Assembly: GCF_020283565.1 (NCBI RefSeq)
Contig: NC_060060.1
Coordinates: forward strand, 6,448,001-6,512,000
Direction of reading: 5' to 3'
Source: Trifolium pratense
Taxonomy: Eukaryota; Streptophyta; Magnoliopsida; Fabales; Fabaceae
Length of the DNA stretch: 64,000 nucleotides
The notes under the pieces were generated by a model, which worked only from the letters and a program-made list of their open reading frames with translations, made no database searches and was not told where the DNA came from. The position numbers and the translations under genes are program-made. This document shows positions 24,570 to 37,000 of the stretch, one piece after another; position 1 is the first letter of the stretch, and the number at the start of each line of letters is the position of its first letter.

Positions 24570-25325
24570 ATTTGAAAACCAAAAGAACTCATTCATTTCA
24601 AAGCTTGAATGAGCCCTCAATGCTCACCTTGCCTTCATCTCAATGTTACACACAAACCTCAACAGTGGAAACCAAAGACCATAATTTTGTTCTATTTACC
24701 TTCCACCTTCCATTCATCTCTTGTCTCTTGTTAAGGAGGTATCGACACAAATTCTATAAACGCTCTTAACCGAGTATTCTCTATTATTTCGAAAACCTCC
24801 AAATAATTTCATCATTTTCGTAGAGTCTGAGAAGAGGAATTTTAAGAATTTCAATCGCATCTCCCAGTGCAAAAAAATCATGGAAAAATGACCATGTACA
24901 AAGTATTTAGCTTTGAACATTTTTGTTAGGAAAATGCTAAAATGTTAAGGAACCAAATATAGTAATATCATATTGAAATCAACGCTTTGAAAGTTTAAAA
25001 AGTGTTATTTTCAATTTTAAAATTTTTTACCGGTTAGCATGACCTTTTTGTTATTATAACATCAAGGTTTGTGACAAATTTTCAATTTTGTTACCCCAAC
25101 AATGCAAAATTGAAACCATGCAAACTTCTAAAGTCTATATATCATACCACTTTTTTTTACTTAAATTTGCTACAAATAATCAAATTACGAGATTGCACAC
25201 AATAATCAATCTCAGTCATTGATTTAAGATTGACAGTTGTAAATTACATATATAGTAAAACGATCTCAACCGTTTATTAACATTGGACTGTGAGGAAGGA
25301 ATTGCATTGCTGCAGTTGCAACATA
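24570..25325. other. Non-coding spacer
   Basis: No gene or clear element is seen between the foldback element and the L1 fragment. Short open frames here have no recognisable motif. Confidence 0.45.
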
Positions 25326-25329
25326 CAAT

Positions 25330-26501
25330 TTGTTTCCTTATTTTTCATAGTAAGCTTTTTCCAACTCAGCCACTGGATTAAAAGCACTAGGGCAATCTTC
25401 GAAAGAACAAAACTCAGAAGTCATTAAACATGCACCGTGACTACCACTTACTACTCCACCGCATCCAATCACCTCACCATCCTTACACGCACCGTCCGTA
25501 ATTAAACGAACCCCCACACCCCTGTAGGTGGCAGCCAACGCACTTGGACCACTCTCTGCTGCACATTGCTCCCGATTTTTATTGCTTTATCAGCTGGGCA
25601 GTATAGCTTCTCGTCCTGTGCATTACATGATCAGCAGGCATATATAGTAGGGCGAATAAAAGTATCCTCGATTTGCTCTTTGTTCCTCCAGCTCCAAGCA
25701 AAATGACACTGCAAAAATTGCTGCCGGGCACTAGGATGCACAATTGTTTCCGGAACAACACTGCAAAATTCTCGCATAACATGCAAAATCGTTTCTGGAA
25801 CAACATCGCAGAGCCCAATCCCATTTGTTCTTGCGCTCATTTGTTAGTAGCCGACTGCACTTCATCAACCAAACAAAGACTCGAACTCAGGTACTTATAA
25901 CTTCCATATTTCTTTCCACACCACATCACAGACATTATTTACTTCATCACTTAATGCATTGTACATAGCTGAAATTGATAATCTACCATTACCATCATCC
26001 ATAAAATAACAAACATCATTACCACCATTTTATGGAAAAATAACTTTTATTTCCCTTCTTGTTAACCATACTGCGAATCATCTCCAAGAATTCATTCTAA
26101 ACACCGCGCTTCTGACCTCATCATCTTCAATGGGTGCACTCAACTTTGCTATATTATAACAACTCAAAGTAGGAGAAGTGACGTCAGTCTGAAACCATTC
26201 ACACTGCATTTTATTTATAGTAAATAATTTCTTGTAAAAATCATTTACCATATTCCTTAGTTGATCCACATTTTCCACCCACTGATCATCTCCTCCTCGA
26301 AGCATAAGAACATTATTTTTTTCGCCTACAAGTGATCGCTTTGATATGGTAATATTTGGTATTGCGATTCCCATCCGTCAACCACCACGCACGGGACCTT
26401 TGAAACCACATCAATTCTTCTTTTTTTAGGATCAACTGAAGTTCTTTATGCAGCTTGTTTTCCAACCTTGCCAGTCTTCGAGATGTATTGCCATTATTCA
26501 T
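25330..26501 (-). pseudogene. Internally deleted L1-type retroelement
   Basis: Read on the minus strand, the order is that of a plant L1 ORF2 with its middle missing. First comes LQLILKKEELMWFQRSRAWW then LTDGNRNTKYYH (26501-26313), the segment before the reverse transcriptase. It continues to ENVDQLRNMVNDFYKKLF (to about 26078). It then jumps to a post-RT region with HVMREFC and FAWSWRN (25840-25630), and finally to the start of RNase H, LITDGACKDGEVIGCGGVV (25500-25400). Almost the whole RT core is absent and the frames do not connect, so it is dead. Confidence 0.65.
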
Positions 26502-26509
26502 ATTTTAGC

Positions 26510-27437
26510 ATGTAAATATTTTTGAAAATATTTGTGCAAATGTATCAAAGATATCTCCAATAAAATATGGATGGTGTACGCTTACAAAAACTGGATATAA
26601 GAAAGAAGCTTGTCTTTTATGTATAAAAATTTGATATAAGAAGCTTTTCAAAGAAATTGTTGAGAGATTTACAAATCAAGTAGAAAAACTTTTATAATTT
26701 AATCTATTTTTTATTATTCAATTCAAATTCTATCGTTCTATAAAAAATAAAATTAAAAACACCTAAAAATAACAATAGTTACCAAATAACTTAAATTTAC
26801 TTCTAAACTCTTACTTCTAGCTTTTATTTTAAAATAGTTTTTAATGGGAAAAAAAAAAACCCAGGTCAAACAGTCGCTATATTATAATTTATTTACATTT
26901 ACATGAAATTCAATTCACTTATGCATTTCTGCATGAATTAAGTTTCAATTTCATCACCAAGTTTGGTACCATAGTACATAACTTGCCATTAGTAGCTTGA
27001 AGCCTTAAACACATGTTCATGGAAAAGTATGTTCATCATGGTAGATCGATCGAAGAAAGACATTAAATAACAAACTGAAAATGTTGGCACATCGATTGAT
27101 AATGAATCATATTATATAATATATAACAACCCCATGATGTATCAACTCAAATAAAAGATAACATGGAAACTAACCAGCAAATCCGGTAACGACAGAAATT
27201 TGTAAAGTTCAGAGTTACTTACCAAATCCACTTATATTTATTGAAAATATACAGCAGAAGATCAAGATAATCAATCATTAATTAGACCCACAAGAAATCA
27301 TAACAGTTAAACTATCCAAGAAATGAGAACAAATGGCAAAAACAAGGAGTCAATCAATCGGCGCAACCCCTTCCTCATAAACCTTCACCACAAAACAAGT
27401 GATACTTCTATACAGAGTTCAAATGATTAATGCCATG
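26510..27437. other. Spacer and probable 3' UTR of the FLOE-like gene
   Basis: AT-rich, with no coding sequence seen. The portion close to 27438 is expected to be transcribed as 3' UTR of the minus-strand gene. Confidence 0.4.
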
Positions 27438-30400
27438 TTACCTACCAAACCAACCTCTTTGTTGCTGCATTTCACCACCACCTTCATTCATAAGCTTATC
27501 CAGCACTGTATTTAGGTCAACTGATTGACCATTCTCTGTCAGCTGCCGAACTGTTGCCCTCACATGGTCTCTAGCGAATCCCATAGTAGCAACCTTATCA
27601 ACTACATCATCGACAGAAACCCTGTTACCAGATCCAGGAGAACCTGAACCGGAACCACCACTTACTGCAGATGCAGTAGGTATTGCTTGTGGGAGTGGGC
27701 GGGCAGTAGGGAGCTGTGGGTAACCACTTCCACCGCTGGAAGCCACCGAAGCAGTGGGTAGTTGTGGCTGTTTACTACCATACTGAGGTGGCCCGCCATA
27801 TCGATATGGCTCAGCAGGCCCAGATAATGTACCATATCCAGAAGAATAATTTGAACCAGATCTACTCGATGGTGGTTCATATCCTTGGGGCGGTGTCCCA
27901 TAGTACTGTTGGGAAGGTGGAGGAGGTCCACTGGGTGACTGAGATGGTGGCTGGCGGAGATTGGGAGGATAATTCTGAGAAGGAACATAAGGTGGTTCCT
28001 CTAGATGGTGACCTAGTGAAGGTTGCATTTGAGGTGGATTTCCGGATGAATGCGGTGGCTGTTGCTGAGGTAGATGAGGTCCGGATGAATGCGGTGGCTG
28101 TTGTTGAGGTAGATGAGGTCCGGATGAATGTGGTGGCTGTTGTTGAGGTAGATGTGGTGATGGCTGAGAGTACTGAGGATGAGGGGCCTGCTGATATTGT
28201 TGATGCGGAAGTGCCCCTGGTTGAGGATGTGGCTGCTGAGTTAAAGGCAGTTGATATTGCTGATTTGGGATTTCCTGAGATTGAATAGGTGGTGGTAAGT
28301 ATGGATCTCTCTGAGGTACAGTTGGGTTTGGGATCTGAGAGAATTGATTTGGAAGTTGAACTGGAGGTGGCAAACCCTGTTGAGGAGGTGCATTAGGGGG
28401 AGAAACCACAGGAATTGATTGTGGAAGATTAATAGGCGAAGGAAAATATTGTTGAGTTTGCAGGGGAGCAGATGCAGACACAGATGAAGTTTGCTGCACA
28501 GGATCTGATGTGACACTAGTTTGAGTTTCAGATTGTTGATCTGTCTTGGACACTTGTAGTTTTGCCAGTTGCAGCTGAGCTTGCACTATATCTTGCTTGT
28601 CCTTGATATCATGTACTCCTGTTTGCACCTGTATAGTTTGTATGTCAAACAAAAGAATAAAGGAAGGACCAGAATGAGAATAAACAATGAAAAATATGAA
28701 CTAAAGATTATAAAGTATGAGTCGGGATTTTACACCAATAATTGCATGTACAAACATAACTATATTAAAATCAGTGTCATTGTTTCTCACAGTTAGCATC
28801 TACATAAGGTTCCCTGCTATTAGATTTTTATATTGGGCCTAAGTCATCCTTACAAAAAAAAAAAAAAACAGCTTGTAAGGTGAGGGGTGCCACTCTTTAT
28901 AAGCTCTAGTCATGCCTTATCTTTAATCAATGTGGGACTTGGTTTTTCCAATACACCTCCTCACGCCCAACACTATTAGGCTTGGTGCGTGAATATAAAT
29001 GGTGGGTGGCCCAAAACGATAAGCTTTGATACCATATTAGTTTTTTATATCAGGTCTGACTCATCCTTACAAAACCGGTTTGTAAGGTGAGGGTTGCCGC
29101 TCTTTATAAACTCTAGCCAGGTCTTATCTTTAATCAATGTGGGACTAGGTTTTTCCAATACCTATGGACCGTTTAATTAAATAATTTGTTTTCTTTTATC
29201 TTTTTCTTCATTCATTTAGGATAACTGCTTAGTAGTCTCAAGTGTTGACCGTACAAAGGTTGTATTGTCTACGGCTCAATGTAAAAACAAATGCAACTCT
29301 GAATTAACAATTCAGTTCAACACATCTTAATAATTTGATTCACCGTTAGAGAAATTTAAAATAGTAAGTATCAAGTCAATCATGTATGTCAAAGACCTCT
29401 CCCAAAAAGCTTACAAATAGAGGCTTTACGGTTAACCTTTCCGAATGATAAACTATAATTAAGAGTGGTAAACCAACCAAACTCACAAAACTTCCGATAT
29501 AATACGTCAAAAGTGCACAAACATGTGTGTACCATACAAGTTTTAAATGATAGACTTGCAGCATGACATCATAATATCATAACCTGTGAGGCTATATTGT
29601 GTGGGGAAAAACACTGTAAAAGAATGGCATCATCACAGATGGAAGAGAAGATACTCCAACTATATAATTATATATACAACCTTGAAATCTCCTAGGTCCC
29701 CATGGCCACCATTTTCCCAGCCAACATGCACAAATGGGTGCCATAATAGTGCTATAGTGTAGCCATGTTAAAGTTGAAGTTATGGCAATTTTATAGACAA
29801 AACCTCAGTTAGTGACAAACATAGTAAATTACTAAATCACCCTGACCCCGAGGGTTAACTAAAGTGATAACTTAGTAATTCAAAAACTATTAGTCTAGCA
29901 TGGTATATGATACAGAAGTATAGAAAATTGTTTGTGCGTGTTTACCTAATAGCTAAAGCTTTAGTTATTTATAGTAGATTTTTAACATGGTATCAAAACA
30001 TAAATGACCAAGTAGTCTACAATTTGGTCCTTGTGGGGCTTTAGTCCCCCAAACTACAAACCCAAAAATTTAAGTCAATAATGTTTATAGGTTAAACTAT
30101 TTATGATCCTACCCTATTAGTTCTATATTTGTTTAGATTAACTATGGGAAATCTGTAGCCTGGTTGCATGTTAGCAGACACAACAAATATTTGCATCATC
30201 CAAATGAATTCATTTGATTGATATACCAAATATTTCCAACTATTAAAGTTAGAAATCGGGGGCAAGAGGAAGCATGATTGAATATATACCTCACGAAGAA
30301 TATTCTCCAGCAGCCTCAATTTCCCATCGGTGATTCCATGATTATTTCCAACAGTCACCTTCAAATCATCCATAGAACTCTCAAGATTGTGAGTTCTGGT

Positions 30401-31823
30401 TTCTACTTGTGTTAACCGTGCACTAACACCTTCCAGAACATGATGCAAATTGTCCATATGTTTCTTCATTGTTCGATCAATCTCTAACAAAATTGAAGCA
30501 TCAACAGCGCTCTGGTCCTTTTCTACAGTCACCTTTGCAGGTTCATAAGAATCCAGAGAACTGTAATTCTGCACAAAATAAGGATAAATACTTAATACTA
30601 TCAATGTTTCCTATATATTGCCTGACATTACATATGATCACCAGATTATTTCAATACATGAAACCCCGATGCAACACACCGTATATATGTCAATTCAAAC
30701 TACACGATACAATTGAGAGAACAAGTCAAATGCAAGAAGTAAATGATAAACAAATAACTTAGCTAATAGTATCAGCTAACTCCAAAACCGGGGCATGACC
30801 TAACATCCAACATTGATCTCAAAATCTTATCTTTCATTTTCTTTAAGAAAGAACATTCTACTGTGAATTTATTCAACTATATGTATAATTTCAATAAAGG
30901 ATTTCGCTAATGAGTGCCATGAAGATACTGATTGAAGAGTATTTCATAAACTTTATTAAATACTTACAATTACTTAAGGGCAAACCACCATTTTGGTCCC
31001 TGAAAGTGTAATTCGCTGTCACATTGGTCCCTAAATGTATCAAAATTGCAAATACATCCCTAGTCTCTCATTTAATAGTAATTTTATGAACTAAATTGAC
31101 CAACAAAATACACATTCAGCGACTATATTGACTACCTAAAAACAGACAAGGACCATAATGACCAATATAATAGACATTTATGGATTGGTTTGCAATTTTG
31201 ATACATTCAGGGACTAATGTGATAGTGAGTTATAGATTCGAGTACCAAAATAATGGTTTACCCATTGCTTAATGATACCCAAAAAAGCCTCTTGTAGAAG
31301 GTAATTCTCACATGCATCCATTCATTCATCTAAACTTTTAAAATAGAAAACCTAATTTCCACAACAAATAAAAAACTTAATAACAAAATAAGGTATTTAT
31401 CTTAAAATAACAATAATTAATCAAAAAAAAAAAATAATAGTAAATAATCAAATTCAATTCAACCACAAAAATTAATAATTATTACTCCAATCTAAAAATT
31501 AGGGCACAAGAGTAAGAAAATTATACTTTGGAGTTGGAATCAGAGTTCCAAGGTTTTGAAAACGATAAATCAGGAAGTGAACGAATCGGTTGAAAATCAT
31601 AACTAGGAACAATATCTTCGGTTTTGATTCCATTGTTGTGATGAATCGACGAATCTTCATCTTCTTGTTGTTCGTGTTGTTGTTGTTCTTCGTGTTGTTT
31701 TTGTTCGTGATGACGAAGCTTGATGAGGTCGATAATATCGTTGTTGGGAGTAGAAGTAGAAGAAGAAGAAGAAGGTAAATTCAGATCCATTATCTGTTTG
31801 TCCATAAACGACGTCGTATTCAT
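27438..31823 (-). CDS. DUF1421 prion-like protein, FLOE family (FLOE2/3-like)
   Basis: Three exons on the minus strand: 31823-31527, 30568-30290 and 28628-27438. All introns are phase 0 with GT..AG borders, and the product has 588 residues. The start MNTTSFMDKQIMDL matches the conserved N-terminus of the FLOE2/FLOE3 branch. Residues 1-99 are rich in Ser, Asp, His and Gln. A coiled coil follows at about 120-205 (LLEIDRTMKKHMDNLHHVLE, then LRLLENILREVQ). Next is a long Gln/Pro/Ser-rich disordered region (about 215-520). The end is a UBA-like DUF1421 segment at about 528-575 (VDDVVDKVATMGFARDHVRA). Arabidopsis FLOE1 is a seed protein that phase-separates on hydration and tunes germination under water limitation; the same class of role is inferred. 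Exon 3 holds a three-copy 13-residue repeat. Introns 1 and 2 carry a foldback element and a TRIM. The family is clear, but which paralogue it represents is not proven. Confidence 0.9.
28030..28150 (-). repeat. In-frame 39-bp minisatellite (3 copies) coding PHLPQQQPPHSSG
   Basis: Three consecutive 39-bp units, differing by only a few silent changes, encode identical 13-residue blocks PHLPQQQPPHSSG in the Gln/Pro-rich domain of the FLOE-like protein. The unit length is a multiple of three, so copy-number changes would lengthen or shorten the disordered domain without a frameshift. Confidence 0.85.
28818..29160 (-). mobile_element. TRIM-type LTR element in intron 2 of the FLOE-like gene
   Basis: Two related direct repeats of about 126-136 bp (28818-28953 and 29035-29160) run from TATTAG to TTCCAATA and flank a short interior of about 80 bp. 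On the minus strand, the interior next to the right-hand LTR starts with TGGTATCAAAGC (29034-29023), a primer-binding site resembling that for initiator tRNA-Met. The interior ends with a purine tract GTGAGGAGGTG before the other LTR. There is no coding capacity. The two LTRs differ clearly and one carries a poly(A) expansion; I could not find an exact target duplication, so it is old. Confidence 0.7.
30978..31263. mobile_element. MITE with long inverted repeats in intron 1 of the FLOE-like gene
   Basis: The left arm GGGCAAACCACCATTTTGGT plus CCCTGAAAGTG is mirrored by the right arm TACCAAAATAATGGTTTACC plus C. Inner parts, GGTCCCTAAATGTATCAAAA and TTTTGATACATTCAGGGACT, pair too. Arms are about 75-80 bp and the whole element is 286 bp. 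It would fold into a long hairpin in the pre-mRNA. Confidence 0.7.
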
Positions 31824-31829
31824 TGATCG

Positions 31830-34020
31830 ATTAACTTCTCAATCTTCTTCTTCTTCCTCTGTTCTGTGTTTTTGTTTGTTCTGTTGTGTATAATATAATA
31901 AAAAGCTTATAATGAAAAACCTCTTCTAACAAACAAACGCGCTTTTTCTTACTCCTTACTTTACTTTTTCCTTCTTTCACCTTCTAATCCTAAATCCTAA
32001 ATACTAATCCGTCCAAAACTTTTTTTTTTTTCTTTTTTTTAAGTTTTGCGAGGCGATTAAAATTATTTTTATCCTTACTTTATTAATAATGAGAAGATAT
32101 ATTTAAGGGGAGGGATTCGTGACTCATGAGTAGAGCTGTAAAAATAGGTCGGGCTATTGGGTTGACCTATTAGCCCTATACTTTTACACGGATCGGACTT
32201 CATAAAAAAGGGGTCGAGCCTTATCGGGCTAGACCTTATCAGGTTAGACTTTTTATGGGTAGTCATGGGCAGACCGACGGGCTTTTGGGCCGGCCCTTTA
32301 AAGAATTAAAAAAATATTTTAAAAAAATTCTATAATATTTTCATTGTTATATTTTGGTCATATTTTTATGCATAAATTCATATATAATCTTTTTTATTAT
32401 TTTTGTCATTTTATTGTTATTATTTGTGTTTTGTTTTTATCTATAATTTGTTTTATTCCTATTTTTAAGCATATCATCTTTTTATTGTATTTATCTTATA
32501 TTTTTCTATATTTTTTAAAAGTTTTTGTGAAATTATAATTAAGGATATAAAACTTAGAATATCATATTTTTATTGTATTTCTTTTATATTCTTTCTATAT
32601 TCTTTTTATTTATTTATTTTTTCTTACTTAAATTACAATGAAAGATATAAAACTTGGAATATGGTTAAACCTACTAAAGATAAATTAGTAACTTTGGTAG
32701 TAGTTAATTTTATTATATTAGAAGTAGACATAAAATACTGATATACGAGGTGGAAATCTACAGTTATATATAAAGAGGATAAAAATAACTTTTTATATTT
32801 TGAATTTTACTCTAAGAGCATCTTCAATAGTGATATCACTTTGGGTATCATACATTACTAATAAGTGGTATCTACAGGGCTGGTTTCGAGATTTTGGAGG
32901 CCTAGGACAAATAATAAAAATGGACCCTTAATAAAGTAAAAAATTAACAAAAACATTATTTATTTAAATTGTAAATAGTATCAACGACATCAAAAATAGC
33001 CATTTATCTGTGTAACTAACATAAAGAAAAAGTCATTACACAGTGTTGAAATTGAACTGATAAATAAAAATGAACCGATAATTATTAATAACGAGTAAAT
33101 CTTTTATTTAAAGAAATAACAAAATGTAGTTTTCTAAAAATAAAACAGTGAAGTTTTTTTTTTTTGGAACAATAGCGAAGTTATTTATAAACTAATAGAG
33201 ATATTTTTTTTTATAGAAAAATTCATCATATTTAAAAAAAATTGAAATAATTTGTGTAATGTTCGGACGTTGACCTATATTATTAAAATTCTCTAATATT
33301 TATTTGTTGGTTGTAAATGGATGGTTTCAATTCTTTCTTCCAACTGCATTTCTTTAAGCATATGCGCGCGCCACTATGCCAAGGAGTGTTTCCTGTAAAA
33401 TTATTTCTAGACAAATACTTAACCAATTATTTGTGTTGTGGGCCAAAAAAATTGAGGCCCTGGGCTGTTGTCCTGGTTGCCCACCCTCAAAACCGGGCTT
33501 GGGTATCTACAATGTCATGTAATACTTATACAACTCATTATGAAACTCTAATGATAAAAAAAATTAAGGTACGAATCATATGATACTCTTATTGGAGATG
33601 TTATAACAATATCACTTCATCAGTAGAAAACCACGACCATGCCGAACACTAAACACACACTATTTTGTTCATGCACACTACATAGATGAAACCAATTATA
33701 TCAATTCTTTTTTTATTTATTGCAATTTATATCAATTATATTGAAACATAACTATATTAACTATTGAGTCATCTAACTTAAATTAATAATGCAAAAAAAA
33801 AAAACACATGAAATTCGTGACTGTTGAAGGGGAAAGGATAATATGATTAAGGAGAAACTTGCTTATAAAGGATACCTAAAAAGCAAAGTTATAAAAAATC
33901 CAACTGAGGGATAAATAAAAAGCCCTTATAAATTATAACTTAAACATGGTCAATATAAAAAAAACATCAAATTAAACAAACAAAAGAAAATCATAAGTTT
34001 AAAAGTATGAATAATCTCAT
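31830..34020. other. Intergenic stretch upstream of the FLOE-like gene
   Basis: Contains the FLOE-like 5' leader and promoter next to 31823. At about 32120-32310 there is a TE-like remnant with repeated GGGCTA/GACCTTATC phrases ending in TTGGGCCGGCCCTTT. The rest is AT-rich with no gene. A piece at about 33440-33500 reads like another repeat fragment. Confidence 0.4.
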
Positions 34021-34026
34021 CTATGC

Positions 34027-37000
34027 TTAGAATATATACTGAATAGAAGAAAATTTTGAAGAATTAGGCCATGGAACTTGAATCACAACCATGAAATCTT
34101 CATATTCAAAATCAACTTCTTCACCATCAATTCTACAACTCTTTGGTTTCTTTGAAGCAAACACTCTCATCTCACCAACACCTCTAACTCCGACTTGAAC
34201 CAAATCTTGAGCCTCATCATATTCAAATGACTGAATTGCCCCTCCATTGTTTAGCATATTAACCAAACCAATAGGTGCAAACTTGAAGGACTTTTTAGGA
34301 AATAAAGTGACAGGTGAAACAGTTATAAGCTCAAAATTGAATGGTTCCAAAGAGATTTCTTCAGTGTCAGTTGGAGAGAAAAGTTTGAGCTTCTTTTCTT
34401 GGCTGAAATATAAAGCAAAAAGTTTTACACTTTCAATGGAAATTGGATTTTTTCCACTGTTCCATTCAATGTCTTTGATGTTAATCTTTGTTGATACCAA
34501 ATGAGAAAATTCAGAAGCACATTTGTTTGATCTTATCTCGCGAAACCATCCTCCTCCTTGACAGTTAAACACACCAAGAACTCCGGTGTACTGTTATAAA
34601 AAAGAAACAACGTTGTCAATCATAGATTGCGGAAAATAATAATTTGTTCAAATTTTGCTACACTACAGTGCTATTTGATAACACTTAGTCTAATGCGGAA
34701 CAATAACGATTTGTTCAAATTTTACTATGTTATGGCAATTTGACAACATTGATGTCGGTAATCTATTTTCCTATATAATAGAGTTTCTACGGACTCACAT
34801 CCTCTTTATCATCCCCTCCAACCAAATCTAAGTCATTGAATTAATCTAATGTCCGAGAGTGCTAATTTCTCAACTGTTAGATTAATTCAATAATTGAGAT
34901 TTTGCTAAAGAGGTATGACGGCTACATAGGATGGAACTACATTTTCTCAAATTTGATCCCCTAGAACTAATTTAACAATGCAACAAATATAAACCCTTAG
35001 ATTAAGAGAGATAAATTTTGTATAACTCTCTTAACCTAGCGGCCTACAATAGATTCCAACCTAAAAGCCAACTATAGAATGTTCAGATTTGTGGTTCTAC
35101 ACACGATTATTGATATGCTTAGAAATTATGATCAATTCAAATTTAAATACTTCCTCCGGTCTTAACTATAAACATTTTATTTTTTCAGACTCAATTGAAT
35201 AGTTGATGTATCTGATCTCATATATACTGTACTAGTTGCTCAATGAATCTCAAAACAAAAAATTTGCTTATCATAGGTAGTATATGAAAGTGATGAGGAG
35301 TATAGATTCACCTTGTTGAGGTTCCATATCTTGAGCATTGTTTTGCCATCATGTAAAGGGTCAGCAAAGAGACAGTCTTTAGTTGGGAGAGCATAGTGTT
35401 GACATCTAAGGATAGTACCATCAGGCAAAGCTAATTTTTTGAGAAGGTCAAAATTGTGATTTCCAACAGTGTCACTTATATAAATAGGACCACCAGATAT
35501 GGCTCTAGAAGCTGCATGAAAAGCAGCACAAGGATGTGTAGATTGAAACATATCCCAATCTGGTTGAATGAAATTTCCCATCCATAAGCTATTGTATGCA
35601 CAATGTACCATGTGACATCCTTGTAACCAATAAGTACCATTTGGATCACCATATGGGTCAGTGCACCAAAAATCATCACCTATTTCAATCCAAAGAATTT
35701 CACAGATTACAAAAAAAAAAAATTGATATTTAATAATTTAAAGATGGTTAAGAAAAGGCGAAGAGAGTTTTGTTTGTCGACGGTAATAAAAATTTAAAAT
35801 CACTTTTTAGTTTTATATAAAAAAATCTATGATGAAAAATCTAGTAAAAGTATAAGTGTCATGTGCGAATACAGATGTGTATTATTAGTTAAGGTAAAAT
35901 TTTGTTTTCGCGTGACGTACCGACACGACCAAGGGATATGGCTTCAGTTCCAAGCAACATGAAATCATTGCAATGTTCCATGCTAGCAATGACACCATTG
36001 CCATTGAAATGTTTTTTCACTGAAGTTGTGAGAGCTTTGTAATATGCTTTTGCCAAATCAACTCTGCCTCCATACTTCTCACACACCATCTCTAGCAACT
36101 GAGTACAAACAAAATGTCAAAACTAATAGAAACGTAATTATTAAGCAAAAGGTTACTTAAAACTTATACTTAATTGAAATTATCTATGAATAAAACCACT
36201 TTACTATTTTCATACACTTACTTAAAAAAATAGAGTATACTAATTTAATAAGAAACAGATAACTTGCCGACCAAAAGAGTCAAAATAATTAGGTCAATGT
36301 ATCTGTCAAATAAAAGTCAAAAGCAAATTAACAAAAGATTAAAATTAATGAAATTGACACTTACCGACATAACAAAATAATTTTTAAGATAAGAAAAAAT
36401 AAATAAATTATTACTAATAATACCTAAGAAGGAGGTTAAAAATTAAAAATAATTTTTAGCACCTTATTTCCATCATTCAATTCAACTAAATCTATTTAGC
36501 TGTATTTTTCTAGAGAAATTAACAATTCATACAAAACATTATTATGTCCCCTATATTTGTTAAAAACTACAAATAAAAAATATATGATTGAGCAAAAAAA
36601 TCATTTCTATACATGCATATATTAATCTCATTTTCAATTAAGCATAAGAAGGAAAAAAGTTAAAAGAGAAGAAAGGACTTACATGAATGACATCAACTTT
36701 GACCCCATCAATTCCTGAATTTTCCAAGTGAGAATGAATACCTTCATACATTTGATCAACCAAATGTGGAGGAACTAATCCAACACCATTATTAACAATT
36801 TTATCAACAGCCAAATCTTCCATAGTAGTTTCCAATCCAACTGTCAATTTAGGCTTTTCCACTATAGCTTCCGGTATACCCTCGACACCGGGTCTTATCC
36901 CACCCCAATAACCACACAAAGCATGCCACACATACACATACTCAATACTTTCAAAACCTTTTTTTAGTTCCTTGACAAATCCACCTAATCCTAATCCTTT

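Noticed and set aside
27716..28288. 190-codon plus-strand frame rich in Val/Glu
   Set aside because: It is the complement of the Gln/Pro-rich FLOE-like exon, and the repeated VAVVEVDEVRMN text simply mirrors the 39-bp repeat.
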